A DNA stretch of 64,000 nucleotides from Gephyromycinifex aptenodytis (lineage in GTDB: Bacteria > Actinomycetota > Actinomycetes > Actinomycetales > Dermatophilaceae): the NCBI RefSeq assembly GCF_012277275.1, contig NZ_CP051155.1:372001-436000 (forward strand), given 5' to 3'. The first letter of the stretch is position 1; the number at the start of each line of letters is the position of its first letter. This document shows positions 11,565-20,593 of this stretch, one piece after another. The position numbers and the translations under genes were made by a program. The notes under the pieces are model-generated. The model worked only from the letters and a program-made list of their open reading frames with translations. It did no database searches and was not told where the DNA came from.

Positions 11565-12794
11565 ATGACCGTTCGTCGCGTTGCTCTGTTGACTGCTGGT
11601 GGTTTTGCTCCCTGTTTGTCCTCTGCCGTCGGGGGGCTGATCGAGCGTTACACCCAGGTCGCCCCAGACGTGGAGATCATTGCTTACAAGCACGGCTACC
11701 AGGGTCTGCTTACCGGTGACTACATCACTGTGAATGAAACCGTTCGCGAGAAGGCGGCGCTGTTGCACCGCTACGGTGGCTCGCCGATCGGTAACTCCCG
11801 GGTGAAGCTCACCAACGCTAAGGACCTGGTCAAGCGAGGCCTGGTCCCCGAGGGGATCGATCCGCTGCACTATGCGGCCGAGCGCCTCACCGAGGACGGC
11901 GTCGACGTGCTGCACACGATCGGCGGGGATGACACCAACACCACCGCCGCTGACCTGGCCGCGCATCTGGAGAAGACCGGTCATCACCTGGTGGTGGTGG
12001 GCCTGCCCAAGACCATCGACAACGACATCGTCCCGATCCGGCAGTCCCTCGGTGCGCAGACCGCGGCTCAGCAGGCCGCTATGTTCGCCAGCAACGTGGT
12101 TGCCGAGCACAACTCCGGTTCGCGGATGCTCATCGTGCACGAGGTGATGGGGCGCAACTGCGGCTGGCTGACTGCTGCCGCGGCCCGCGAGTACCGTTCC
12201 TGGCTGGACCAGCAGGAGTGGCTGCCGGAGATCGGTCTGGACCGGCGCGCCTGGGATGTACACGGGGTGTATGTGCCCGAGGTCGAGATCCACATCGACG
12301 CCGAGGCCGAGCGCCTGAAGTCGGTCATGGACGAGGTCGGCAACGCGACGATCTTCTTGTCCGAGGGTGCAGGCGTCTCTGACATCGTCGACCTGATGGA
12401 GAAGAACGGTGAAGAGGTGCCCCGTGACGCCTTCGGTCACGTGCGTCTGAACGAGATCAACCCCGGAGCCTGGTTCGGCAAGCAGTTCGCCGAGAAGATC
12501 GGCGCCGAGAAGGTTCTGGTGCAGAAGTCCGGCTACTTCTCCCGTTCGGCCCCCGCGAACCAGACCGACCTGGCGTTGATCAAGGAAATGACCACGATGG
12601 CGGTCGACCGGGCGCTGGAGGGCACTCCGGGCGTCATCGGACACGACGAGGACCGCGGGGATGAACTGCGCGCCATCGAATTCGACCGGATCGCCGGCCA
12701 CAAGGCCTTCGACTACAAGCAGCAGTGGTTCATCGACATGCTGAAGGACATCGGCCAGGGCTGGCCCGAGGGCCAGCACCTCGGCGGTCAGTGA
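11565..12794 (+). CDS. pfp: Diphosphate-dependent 6-phosphofructokinase
   Basis: A 409-residue phosphofructokinase (fructose 6-phosphate to fructose 1,6-bisphosphate). The motif IGGDDTN (about residues 119-125) has Asp where ATP enzymes have Gly, and PKTIDNDI carries the lysine associated with diphosphate use, so PPi is the likely donor. EVMGRNCGWL and KSGYFSRSA complete the active site. The ATG at 11565 gives the usual MTVRRVALLTAGG start with GAAGG upstream; an ATG at 11550 is the alternative. A PPi enzyme would allow reversible glycolytic flux. Confidence 0.92.
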   Translation: MTVRRVALLTAGGFAPCLSSAVGGLIERYTQVAPDVEIIAYKHGYQGLLTGDYITVNETVREKAALLHRYGGSPIGNSRVKLTNAKDLVKRGLVPEGIDPLHYAAERLTEDGVDVLHTIGGDDTNTTAADLAAHLEKTGHHLVVVGLPKTIDNDIVPIRQSLGAQTAAQQAAMFASNVVAEHNSGSRMLIVHEVMGRNCGWLTAAAAREYRSWLDQQEWLPEIGLDRRAWDVHGVYVPEVEIHIDAEAERLKSVMDEVGNATIFLSEGAGVSDIVDLMEKNGEEVPRDAFGHVRLNEINPGAWFGKQFAEKIGAEKVLVQKSGYFSRSAPANQTDLALIKEMTTMAVDRALEGTPGVIGHDEDRGDELRAIEFDRIAGHKAFDYKQQWFIDMLKDIGQGWPEGQHLGGQ

Positions 12795-12817
12795 CCCGCC
12801 GACTTCCCACCCTGTTC

Positions 12818-12851
12818 TCAGGCCGCTCCCCGTTCGTGGGGGGCGGCCTGA
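12818..12851 (+). terminator. Hairpin after pfp
   Basis: Near-perfect inverted repeat, TCAGGCCGCTCCCC with GGGGGGCGGCCTGA around a GTTCGT loop, 24 bases after the pfp stop. Confidence 0.75.
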
Positions 12852-13136
12852 GTCGTTCCCGCTCCGCGCTCACAGCGGTTCACCGGCGGTGTGTGAACCG
12901 CCGACCTGTGCAGTTTCCGGGTCGGGCGTCCAATCGACGAATCGTCGCGAACTTGTGACTTTTTCGTCGTTCGACTCAGTTCTGAAGGCCTGACGTCGAT
13001 GTGAGGTGCAGGCGTTACCCGTGGTCCGGCCGCTGCATGCCGTGGCGCAGGGACCGATGAGCGGTGACGTGTCCGGGGGCCACGCACGTGCCGAACGCGT
13101 TCGTGTGAATAGATGCCAACAGGGAGAAAACACACC
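12852..13136. other. Leader region of the amidase gene
   Basis: No convincing gene. It probably holds the promoter and a long 5' leader of the secreted amidase. Cell-wall hydrolase genes in actinobacteria are often preceded by c-di-AMP (ydaO) riboswitches; I searched for that core here and did not find it. The ribosome binding site AGGGAGAAA at 13121-13129 fixes the downstream GTG start. Confidence 0.4.
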
Positions 13137-15131
13137 GTGCGTTTGCGACGCCTGTCGAGAATTGCTGCTGTCACGCTTTTCGCGCCTGCCATCTTGGTTT
13201 TGCCAGCGCCCAGCGAGGCAGCACCCAAGCCCGTCCCCGTAGCCTCCTCGACCAAAGAGGTACCTCTGCTCGATCCGGCCACCCCCGCGGTCGGGGATGG
13301 TGATGTGGTTTCCGCACGCGATGTGCGAATGGCCAAGAACCAAACCCCCCAGATGGCCGTGAAGGGCGCCCCGCACGTCGTGGGCGTGAGTGTGCCCAAG
13401 CCGCTGCCCAGCGAATTGGCTGTCATCGGGGTGACCTGGGCGGATAGCGACTCCCCGCTTGCTGTGCAGTATCGAACTCGGCAAGCCGGCCAGTGGGGCG
13501 ACTGGCAGAGCGTGGAGGCCGACCAGGGCGAAGACGTCGGGGCTGATGCGGGCGTCGAAGCCGACGCTGCGACGGCCCGCGACGGCTCCGACCCCATCGT
13601 CATCACCGGAGGCGGCCAGGTGCAGGTCCGCCTGCTCGGTGCAGTGGGCGCCGACCCGGTCGACCCGAGCCTGTCGATCATCGACCCGGGGGAGTCTGCC
13701 GCAGACGCCGCCGCGGACAGCCAGGCACCCGGAGCCGCCCACGCAGCGGCTGCGCGGCCGGCGATTCGCTCCCGCGCACAGTGGGGCGCGGATGAGTCGC
13801 TGCGCCGTGGTTCCCCGTCTTATGGACAGGTACGCGGCGTGGTCGTACATCACACCGCAGGCACGAACAACTACTCCCAAGCGCAAGTGCCGGCCATCAT
13901 GCGCGGGATCTATGCCTTCCACGTCAAGGACCGCGGCTGGAACGACATCGGCTACAACTTCCTCGTAGACAAGTGGGGCCGGGTCTGGGAAGGGCGCGCG
14001 GGCGGCACCTCAGCCGCGGTCAGCGGTGCGCACGCCACAGGCTTCAACGGCGTCACCATGGGCATCTCGGTGATGGGCGACTACCGCAAGGTGCAACCCA
14101 GCTGGGCCGCCATGGACGCGGTCACCCGGATCATCGCCTGGAAGGCCTCCATTCACAGATTCAACCCGCAGGGCAGCTTCACCCACCAGGGCAAGACCTA
14201 CCGGGCCGTCGTCGGTCACCGCGATGTCGGCTCGACCAGTTGCCCCGGTCTGGTCAGGGACCACCTGAGCGGGATCGCCGCGCGGGCCCGCAAGCTCGCT
14301 GGAAGCAGTAGCACCGGAAGCAGCGGCAACACCGGAAGCAGCGGCAACACCGGAAGCAGCGGCGGGAATGCCGTGCCGGGGGTCAACCCGCCGGTCAACA
14401 CCACCTCGTCGGGGTTGAACAGCGCAGATGCCGTCATGCGCGGATCCACCGGGGCGCTGCTGGGCGTCTCACCGACCGCCTCCGGGATCTCCTACGCTCG
14501 TAAACTCTCCGGTTCGGACTGGCGCAGCTTCGACCGGGTCCTGGTCTCCACCGATCTGACCGGTGACCGATACCCCGACCTGGTAGCACGTCAGAACAGC
14601 ACCGGGGCGCTGTTCGTTGCCCCCGGAACCAGCACCGGCGTCGGCACCCCAATGCGTCTTGGCCGAGGTTGGAACGCGATGTCCCACCTGGTCACCCCCG
14701 GGGACTGGAACGGCGACGGCAAGGCCGATCTGCTGGCTGTGCAGGCTTCTACGGGCAACCTGCTGCTTTACCCCGGTGTGGGTGAGGGCGGATTCGGCGC
14801 TGGGCGCAAGATCGGCCACGGCTGGTCCGGCTTCCGCTACGTGCTCGCCGCCGGGGATTGGAACGGTGACCGCAAGGTCGACCTCTTCGCCGTCAACGGC
14901 CACGGGCACGGGTATCTGTACCCGGGTAACGGCCGTGGCGGCTTCGGCAAGCCGGTGCGGTTGAAGGGCAGCTATGGCTATAACAGCCTGACGGCACTGA
15001 CCGGCTCGCAGAGCCTTCTCGCGGTTGACGGATCGGGCACTGGAACGCTCATCAGCGACATCAGCACCCGTTCACTGCGGGTCTCCAAGGTCGCTCCGCA
15101 CTTCCGCGGCCTCAACGTCTACAGCGGTTGA
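13137..15131 (+). CDS. Secreted N-acetylmuramoyl-L-alanine amidase with FG-GAP repeats
   Basis: A 664-residue exported cell-wall hydrolase. Signal peptide: basic start, hydrophobic stretch, cleavage near PSEAAPK. The amidase_2/PGRP domain (about residues 205-380) starts SRAQWGADESLRRG and has zinc ligands in VVVHHTAGTNNY, VVGHRDV and TSCPGLV; YNFLVDKWGRVWEGRAGG is typical. A Ser/Gly/Asn linker (three copies of an 18-base repeat) leads to VCBS/FG-GAP-like units (about 425-660) with DLTGDRYPDLVAR, DWNGDGKADLLAV and DWNGDRKVDLFAV, Asp/Gly-rich calcium-type loops. It cleaves the muramoyl-L-alanine bond; the repeats probably bind the wall. Cognate peptidoglycan cannot be told. Confidence 0.93.
   Translation: MRLRRLSRIAAVTLFAPAILVLPAPSEAAPKPVPVASSTKEVPLLDPATPAVGDGDVVSARDVRMAKNQTPQMAVKGAPHVVGVSVPKPLPSELAVIGVTWADSDSPLAVQYRTRQAGQWGDWQSVEADQGEDVGADAGVEADAATARDGSDPIVITGGGQVQVRLLGAVGADPVDPSLSIIDPGESAADAAADSQAPGAAHAAAARPAIRSRAQWGADESLRRGSPSYGQVRGVVVHHTAGTNNYSQAQVPAIMRGIYAFHVKDRGWNDIGYNFLVDKWGRVWEGRAGGTSAAVSGAHATGFNGVTMGISVMGDYRKVQPSWAAMDAVTRIIAWKASIHRFNPQGSFTHQGKTYRAVVGHRDVGSTSCPGLVRDHLSGIAARARKLAGSSSTGSSGNTGSSGNTGSSGGNAVPGVNPPVNTTSSGLNSADAVMRGSTGALLGVSPTASGISYARKLSGSDWRSFDRVLVSTDLTGDRYPDLVARQNSTGALFVAPGTSTGVGTPMRLGRGWNAMSHLVTPGDWNGDGKADLLAVQASTGNLLLYPGVGEGGFGAGRKIGHGWSGFRYVLAAGDWNGDRKVDLFAVNGHGHGYLYPGNGRGGFGKPVRLKGSYGYNSLTALTGSQSLLAVDGSGTGTLISDISTRSLRVSKVAPHFRGLNVYSG
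14302..14365 (+). repeat. 18-bp tandem repeat encoding a Ser/Gly linker
   Basis: About three copies of GGAAGCAGCGGCAACACC (some varied), translated as GSSGNT units, joining the amidase domain to the FG-GAP repeats. Confidence 0.8.
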
Positions 15132-15162
15132 GCTCGAGCGTCACAGCGCAATCGATACGGCC

Positions 15163-15195
15163 AAGGGGTCGACCGCAGCAGTCGGTCGGCCCCTT
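15163..15195 (+). terminator. Hairpin after the amidase gene
   Basis: AAGGGG-T-CGACCG pairs with CGGTCG-G-CCCCTT (one mismatch in the stem), 32 bases after the amidase stop. Confidence 0.7.
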
Positions 15196-15244
15196 CGCTG
15201 TGCGCGTTTCGTCCCATCCCGGGGGCGGGGCGATACTCGAACTT

Positions 15245-16174
15245 GTGACAAGCCCTCCGACTGCTGCCCGTAACCTTGCTCGCTTCGCCTGGCTCGCGAT
15301 TGCTGCCGCGATCGCGACCATCGCGTTGAAGACCGGGGCGTGGTACGTCACAGGATCGGTGGGTCTGCTCTCAGACGCGGCCGAATCCCTGGTGAACCTA
15401 GTGGCAGCCGTCGTTGCGCTGGTGGCTTTGCAGGTGGCGGCGCTGCCGGCAGACAAGAATCACCAGTTCGGGCACGCGAAGGCAGAGTATTTCTCGGCCG
15501 CTTCCGAAGGCATCATGATCTTCGTGGCAGCGCTGTTCATCATCGGTGCCGCCCTGGAACGGGTGATCCATCCGGCCCCGGTGGACAACATCGAGATCGG
15601 GCTGGTCATCTCGGTGATCGCCTCGGTGATCAACGCGGCGGTGGCCTTCGTCCTCCTGCGCGCCGGGCGAAAATACCGCTCCCATACCTTGATCGGGGAC
15701 GGCAAGCATCTGCTCACCGACGTGTGGACCACCGTCGGGGTGGTGCTGGGGGTCGGTGTGGTCGCGCTGACGGGATGGCACATTCTTGACCCGATCGTCG
15801 CGCTGGCAGTCGGAATCAACATCATCATCGTCGGCTGGAGGCTGCTGACGGAATCGATGTCCGGGCTGATGGACGTCTCCTGGCCCAAGGAGGACAACGC
15901 CCGACTCGCCCGGCTCATCCGCGAGCACACGACCCAGGATGTCGACGTGCATGCCTTGCGCACACGTGAGGCAGGGCATAGGCGGTATGTAGAGTTCCAC
16001 ATCCTGGTACCGGGCGCATGGAACGTGCAGCAGGCGCACGACCTTGTCGAGGAGATGGAGACGGCCATCCGGGAGGCGTTCGAGGGCGTGACCATCTCGA
16101 CCCACCTTGAACCGCGCGAGGATCCGCGCTCCTACTCGGATTTCGAAACCGAGGTAGCGCTGCCGGTCGACTGA
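15245..16174 (+). CDS. Cation diffusion facilitator (CDF) metal exporter
   Basis: A 309-residue protein with about six membrane segments and a cytoplasmic C-terminal domain. CDF proteins export divalent metals (Zn, Fe, Mn, Co) in exchange for protons. Segment 5 has HLLTD, the usual HxxxD metal pair. Segment 2 has SDAAESLVN, where the iron/zinc transporter FieF has DSLVD, so one site has Glu/Asn in place of Asp/Asp. The GTG at 15245 begins just before the first hydrophobic segment; the frame extends further upstream into the amidase gene, which is rejected. The metal is not determined. Confidence 0.9.
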   Translation: MTSPPTAARNLARFAWLAIAAAIATIALKTGAWYVTGSVGLLSDAAESLVNLVAAVVALVALQVAALPADKNHQFGHAKAEYFSAASEGIMIFVAALFIIGAALERVIHPAPVDNIEIGLVISVIASVINAAVAFVLLRAGRKYRSHTLIGDGKHLLTDVWTTVGVVLGVGVVALTGWHILDPIVALAVGINIIIVGWRLLTESMSGLMDVSWPKEDNARLARLIREHTTQDVDVHALRTREAGHRRYVEFHILVPGAWNVQQAHDLVEEMETAIREAFEGVTISTHLEPREDPRSYSDFETEVALPVD

Positions 16175-16193
16175 AACCTTGTGTTTGGGGGAA

Positions 16194-16215
16194 GTTCGCC
16201 CACGGTTCGGTGGCG
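16194..16215 (+). promoter_or_regulatory. Possible PhoP (PHO) box upstream of the alkaline phosphatase
   Basis: Two adjacent 11-base direct repeats, GTTCGCCCACG and GTTCGGTGGCG. Streptomyces PhoP binds 11-base direct repeats whose consensus starts GTTCACC. The site is 104 bases before the start of a phosphate-scavenging enzyme, so phosphate control is plausible, but the second repeat departs from consensus. Confidence 0.4.
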
Positions 16216-16318
16216 AGAACCTGTATCGCCTCGCTTGAGCAGACAGGGTGGCACTGGTGTATCTGCGAACCACCTGATGCCGAGCGAACTACACCCCACA
16301 ACTGCCACGAGGACCGTC

Positions 16319-18304
16319 ATGCCCGAAAGTCATGCTCCTTCCCCCTCCAACGCCCCCACCAGGCGCTCTGTCTTGCGCGGCGGTGGTGCTGCCGCTGGCG
16401 CGGTCGTCGTCGGCCTAGCGGCGCCGGAGCAGAGCCGCGCCGCAGGTTCGGCCGCCCACACCGGCCTCACGACCCCAGCTTCAGCTGCCAACCTGCGCAC
16501 CTTGGACCCGCACACGTTCACCACCCGCAGCAGTATCGGCGTGGCTCGCCACCCTGGTTTGAGCGAAGCGGCTTCTCCTCGGCCTTCGGTGCGGATCCTG
16601 CCGATTGATCGAGCCAAGTTCTTGGTGAACGCGCTGTTCGATCTGCGGGTCGAAGCTACCGGAATCGACCCGATGACGGCCCGTATCGAAATCACCGTCG
16701 AGAACGAATCTGGGCCGCTGCACCTACTGCGGGGCACGCCGCTGCGGACTAGTTCGGAGCCGGGCAGCTTGGAGGTCACCTACCAGGACGTCTATTACCC
16801 TTCGGCCGGGAAGATCACCATCACCGCGACGGTGACGAGCGGGGCCAGCAAGGCTACGGCGAAGGTGCACCACGAAGCCGTCACGACGCACACCCGCGGC
16901 AGGGGAGTGAAGAACGTCATCTTCTTCCTCGGCGACGGTATGGGGCAACCCGCGGTCACCGCGGCCCGCATCCTGTCCAAGGGGATGACCGAGGGGAAAT
17001 ACCACAGCCTGCTCGAGATGGATGTCATGGACCACCGCGGTCTGGTGACAACTTCCGGCTACGACTCGATCGCCACCGACTCGGCCAACTCCATGTCTGC
17101 GTACATGACCGGGCACAAGAGCTCGGTGAACGCCATGGGCGTCTACGAGGGCAACGCCGCTGATCCTGCCGCGCATCCCCGGGTGGAGACCCTGGCCGAG
17201 ATCGTCAAGCGCTCGCGGGGTATGGCGGTCGGCATCGTCACCACCGCCGAGATCCAGGACGCCACTCCGGCGGCAGTCTTCGCGCACACGCGCCGACGCT
17301 CGGAGTACGCCTCGATCATGGACCAGGCCTTGCAACCCGGTCAGATGCCTGATGTGTACCTCGGTGGGGGACTGGCCGCACTCTTGCCCAAGACCGAGAA
17401 GGGCTCGGAGCGGGAGGACAACCGCGACCTGCGCAAGGAGTTCAAAGCCAAGGGCTTCACACATGTGACGACCCGCGCTGAGCTCAAGCGCGCCATGAAG
17501 AAGAACCCGGGCAAGCTGCTGGGCACTTTCCACACCGGTCACCTCAACGTGTACCTGGACCGCGAGCACCACAAGAAGGCCGAGGTCCTCAAGGAGTGGA
17601 ACGATCAGCCCACCCTGATGGAGATGACGCGGTCAGCGTTGTCCATTCTGGAGAAGCGCAAGGAAGGCTTCTTCCTGATGGTCGAGGCTGCCTCGATCGA
17701 CAAGATGGAACACCCCCTGGATGGGCCGCGGGCCGTCTACGACTGCATCGAGTTGGACAAGTGCGTGGGGATCGCCAAGGAATGGGCAGCCAAGCACGGT
17801 GACACGCTCATCGTCGTCACGGCTGACCACAACCATGCAATGAGCATTGTGGGCACCCACGACCGCCGCGGCAAGCCTTCTCCGGACCGCGAAGGTAATG
17901 GCGTGTACGGCGACGCGGGATTCCCCACCTATGTGGACAGCGACGGTGACGGCTTCCCGGACAGCCCCGACCCCGATGTGCAGCTCTTCTACGGCTGGTC
18001 CAACCACCCGGACCACTCGGATGACTTCCAGCACAACGAGACGTTCGCCCAGCCTGCGCTCGCGGACGCCAGGGGCAGGGCTGTGGACAACCCCAAGCGG
18101 GATCCCGGCGCCTTGGTGCAGGTCGGCAACCTGCCTTACAAGCAGAGCAACTGTGTACACACCGTCGAGGACGTCAGCATCGTCGCTTCGGGGCACGGCT
18201 CCGAGCGCTTCAACGGAGTCCTGGACAACACTGAGGTCTTCTTCGCCATCGCCCATGCGCTGGGACTGAAAGTTAAGAAGCCCGGGGCCACCCGCCCATC
18301 GTGA
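16319..18304 (+). CDS. phoA: Tat-exported alkaline phosphatase
   Basis: A 661-residue phosphomonoesterase. The N-terminus has a twin-arginine signal, TRRSVLRGGG (R15, R16), then an Ala/Val-rich stretch, indicating export folded with metals bound. A beta-rich segment (about 90-185) precedes the catalytic domain. The domain starts NVIFFLGDGMGQ (metal-binding Asp) and has TDSANSMSAYMTG with the nucleophile at about Ser255, then VEAASIDKMEHP, VTADHNHAMS and GHGSERFNG metal ligands. It releases phosphate from organic phosphates outside the cell. A PHO-box-like pair of repeats lies upstream and a strong bidirectional terminator downstream. Confidence 0.93.
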   Translation: MPESHAPSPSNAPTRRSVLRGGGAAAGAVVVGLAAPEQSRAAGSAAHTGLTTPASAANLRTLDPHTFTTRSSIGVARHPGLSEAASPRPSVRILPIDRAKFLVNALFDLRVEATGIDPMTARIEITVENESGPLHLLRGTPLRTSSEPGSLEVTYQDVYYPSAGKITITATVTSGASKATAKVHHEAVTTHTRGRGVKNVIFFLGDGMGQPAVTAARILSKGMTEGKYHSLLEMDVMDHRGLVTTSGYDSIATDSANSMSAYMTGHKSSVNAMGVYEGNAADPAAHPRVETLAEIVKRSRGMAVGIVTTAEIQDATPAAVFAHTRRRSEYASIMDQALQPGQMPDVYLGGGLAALLPKTEKGSEREDNRDLRKEFKAKGFTHVTTRAELKRAMKKNPGKLLGTFHTGHLNVYLDREHHKKAEVLKEWNDQPTLMEMTRSALSILEKRKEGFFLMVEAASIDKMEHPLDGPRAVYDCIELDKCVGIAKEWAAKHGDTLIVVTADHNHAMSIVGTHDRRGKPSPDREGNGVYGDAGFPTYVDSDGDGFPDSPDPDVQLFYGWSNHPDHSDDFQHNETFAQPALADARGRAVDNPKRDPGALVQVGNLPYKQSNCVHTVEDVSIVASGHGSERFNGVLDNTEVFFAIAHALGLKVKKPGATRPS

Positions 18305-18357
18305 GCGTCCGCTGAGGTGCGCAGGGTTTCAAACCCGGCTTCGGATTGAGGAGCACA

Positions 18358-18399
18358 CCGACGCGGTCTCGTCCCCACTGCGGGACGAGACCGCGTCGG
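18358..18399. terminator. Bidirectional terminator between convergent genes
   Basis: Perfect 18-bp arms starting CCGACGCGGTCTCG and ending in the complementary GACCGCGTCGG with a six-base loop. It lies between the alkaline phosphatase (plus) and the siderophore-interacting protein (minus), so it can serve both. Confidence 0.88.
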
Positions 18400-18415
18400 G
18401 CTCTGCGGGGTCAGC

Positions 18416-19300
18416 TCAGGGACGGGCCCGGCCGAGGCGCCAGAACCCGGAGCTCGTGATCGCGCGACGCGGCACGCCGAGTTCCTTGGTGAGGTACTTC
18501 TTCGCGGCTGCCACGGTGGAGCCTTCTGCGCAGATCCAGGCGTAATCGATCCGGCCCAGGGTCAGCTCGCGCAGCGCCGGGAGAAGCGCGCTACCTGGTG
18601 CTGAATCGCCGCGGAAACGTACATCGACGCCCGACATCCGCACTTCGTCGTAGATGTGATCGGCACCCGGGACCTCGGCCAGCGTGGTCAGCCGCGGCAT
18701 CGGGGAGGTGTCCGCGCTGCGCTGAGCGTGCTCATCAAGGATGGAGAGAATCCCGGGCAGGCCCGTCTCGTCTGCCAGCAGAAGGTGGTGCCCGGTCGGG
18801 GGCGCCGATGCGTACAGGGCTGTCTGTACGCGCAGGCCCACGTGGTCACCGGGAGCCACCGAGTTGATCCACTGCGCCCCCGGTCCGTCGTGGCCGCGGG
18901 AGATGATGTCGAGATCGAGTCGCCCCTCATCTGGCCGGTGTGCCCGGATCGTGTACCAACGTAACTCCGGCCGCACGTGCTCGGGGATCCGACCCAGCGC
19001 CGACCGCGGGTTGAATACGTTCTCCGGCAAGACCAGCTCTATTCCAGGTCGCGGCATGAAAACCCCGACGTACTCATCGGGTCCCATCCGCTCCAGGGTG
19101 TGTAGCTCCGGTGCCTGCAACACAACTCGGCGAAATGCGGGGGAGAGGTCGACGACGTCCACTACCTGTGTCGGGAACTGCGGGTAGTGCTCACGCTGGG
19201 GTGGCAGGGCCATAGCCCTGGATGCCACCGCTGTGTAGGAGGCGACGATTCCGCGTTCCACTTTGCCGTACCGCGTCATAAGCAGGCTCCCCCGGTCCAT
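18416..19300 (-). CDS. Siderophore-interacting FAD/NAD(P)H flavoprotein
   Basis: A 294-residue ferric-siderophore reductase of the SIP family (ViuB/YqjH type). The FAD domain (about 40-160) includes RRVVLQAPEL, RWYTIRAHRPDEGRLDLDI and GDHVGLR; the NAD(P)H domain includes HLLLADETGLPGILSIL. The C-terminus YAWICAEGSTVAAAKKYL and SGFWRLGRA is typical. It reduces Fe(III)-siderophore complexes in the cytoplasm to release iron. An IdeR-type box overlaps the promoter ten bases upstream of the start. No siderophore synthesis or uptake gene adjoins it. Confidence 0.93.
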   Translation of the reverse strand: MDRGSLLMTRYGKVERGIVASYTAVASRAMALPPQREHYPQFPTQVVDVVDLSPAFRRVVLQAPELHTLERMGPDEYVGVFMPRPGIELVLPENVFNPRSALGRIPEHVRPELRWYTIRAHRPDEGRLDLDIISRGHDGPGAQWINSVAPGDHVGLRVQTALYASAPPTGHHLLLADETGLPGILSILDEHAQRSADTSPMPRLTTLAEVPGADHIYDEVRMSGVDVRFRGDSAPGSALLPALRELTLGRIDYAWICAEGSTVAAAKKYLTKELGVPRRAITSSGFWRLGRARP

Positions 19301-19309
19301 GGTCCGTAC

Positions 19310-19328
19310 TTAGGCGAGCCTAACCGGG
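19310..19328 (-). promoter_or_regulatory. IdeR/DtxR iron box
   Basis: The plus strand reads TTAGGCGAGCCTAACCGGG. Against the 19-base consensus TTAGGTTAGCCTAACCTAA it matches at 14 positions, including the core of both half sites. It lies immediately upstream of the SIP gene start, where iron-loaded repressor would block transcription. Confidence 0.8.
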
Positions 19329-19544
19329 AGTGCGGGTGGGTGTCTGCCCCCGGTGGGCACATCGGGTCCAGACCGCGTCGTCGCAGGTTCGAGGCGTCCC
19401 CGCTTTGACGGTTGTGCGCCTCCGAACTCACCGCTGAAACGATGATGAGAACGTAACGATGGTTGACAGCATGGGAGAGCTGTTGTCAGCGATCTACGTG
19501 CGGGCCAGAACTGCGACCGGTGAGAACCTCGGGGAGTTGGAAAT

Positions 19545-20486
19545 ATGAACGAACACAACACCAATGCTGCGACTCAGGCAGCTCATCGGGCTGGCCGGGT
19601 CGTGGTGCTGGGTTCTTTGAACGTCGACCTGTTCGCGCGGGTGCAGCGACATCCGTTGCCCGGTGAGACAGTGCTGGGCCAGGGCGGTGAGACCCGCTCA
19701 GGTGGCAAAGGCGCTAATCAGGCGGTGGCGGCGGCCCTGGCCGGGGCGAACGTGACGATGATCGGCTGTGTCGGTTCGGACGCCAACGCCCAGGTCGCGC
19801 TGGCGGGGCTGCGTCGCGCAGGGGTCGATGTCAGCGGCGTGCGCGTCGTCGAGGGACCGACCGGAATCGCCCTCATCACGGTCTCCGCGGACGGCGAGAA
19901 CTCGATCATCGTCATCCCGGGCGCCAACGCGGCGCTGAACGAAATCGAGGTGTCTGCCCTGGCCGACTTGGGCACTGGGGATGTGTGCGTCTTGCAAGGA
20001 GAGGTACCCGTCGAGATTGCGGCGCAGGCGGCACAGGCCGCCCACGGGCGCGGCGCGCGCATCGTCATCAACCTCGCCCCGGTCGTGGACTACCCGGCGG
20101 AGGTGCTGCGCTGCGCGGACCCGCTCATCGTCAACGAGCACGAGGGGCTAGGGGCGCTGGAATTGCTCGGCGGGTCCGGTACCGACGCGGGCGACCCGCG
20201 CGCGCTCATGGTGGCGCTGCTAGCGGCGGGGGTGCCCACGGTGGCGATGACCCTGGGCGGTGACGGGGCGCTCATCGGCGCTGGTGACTCCATCGACGCA
20301 GTGCCGGCAGACGCCGTACCGGTGGTCGACACCACCGGCGCGGGCGACGCCTTCGCCGGTGCGCTCGCGCAAGGTCTGGCCGCCGGGTCCACCTTGCTCC
20401 AGTCGGCTCATCGCGCAAACGATTTCGCGGCGCACGCGGTCCAGCACGCCGGAGCGCAGGACTCCTACCCAGATTGGAGGGCCTGA
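19545..20486 (+). CDS. rbsK: Ribokinase (PfkB family)
   Basis: A 313-residue sugar kinase. The N-terminal sugar-binding motif VVVLGSLNVDLFARV and GGKGANQAVAAALAGA are typical of ribokinase, and the C-terminal anion hole and catalytic base lie in VDTTGAGDAFAGAL. It phosphorylates ribose to ribose 5-phosphate using ATP. The protein has an extra N-terminal tail of about 18 residues. No ribose transporter adjoins it, so the gene appears to stand alone; the substrate could be another nucleoside-derived sugar. Confidence 0.9.
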   Translation: MNEHNTNAATQAAHRAGRVVVLGSLNVDLFARVQRHPLPGETVLGQGGETRSGGKGANQAVAAALAGANVTMIGCVGSDANAQVALAGLRRAGVDVSGVRVVEGPTGIALITVSADGENSIIVIPGANAALNEIEVSALADLGTGDVCVLQGEVPVEIAAQAAQAAHGRGARIVINLAPVVDYPAEVLRCADPLIVNEHEGLGALELLGGSGTDAGDPRALMVALLAAGVPTVAMTLGGDGALIGAGDSIDAVPADAVPVVDTTGAGDAFAGALAQGLAAGSTLLQSAHRANDFAAHAVQHAGAQDSYPDWRA

Positions 20487-20593
20487 GCACCGACCTGGAG
20501 CCGAGGACCCCAACTGCTTGTATCGGGCGTCGTGCTCGAGGGTTGTCGGCGTCGGGACTGCTCTGATGGACCCGATCCGTGTGACGCTGGAGT

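Noticed and set aside
11229-12779. 516-codon minus-strand frame across pfp
   Set aside because: Antisense shadow of clear pfp and ligase genes; no ribosome binding site or domain.
12852-13136. c-di-AMP (ydaO) riboswitch before the amidase
   Set aside because: The conserved core elements could not be found.
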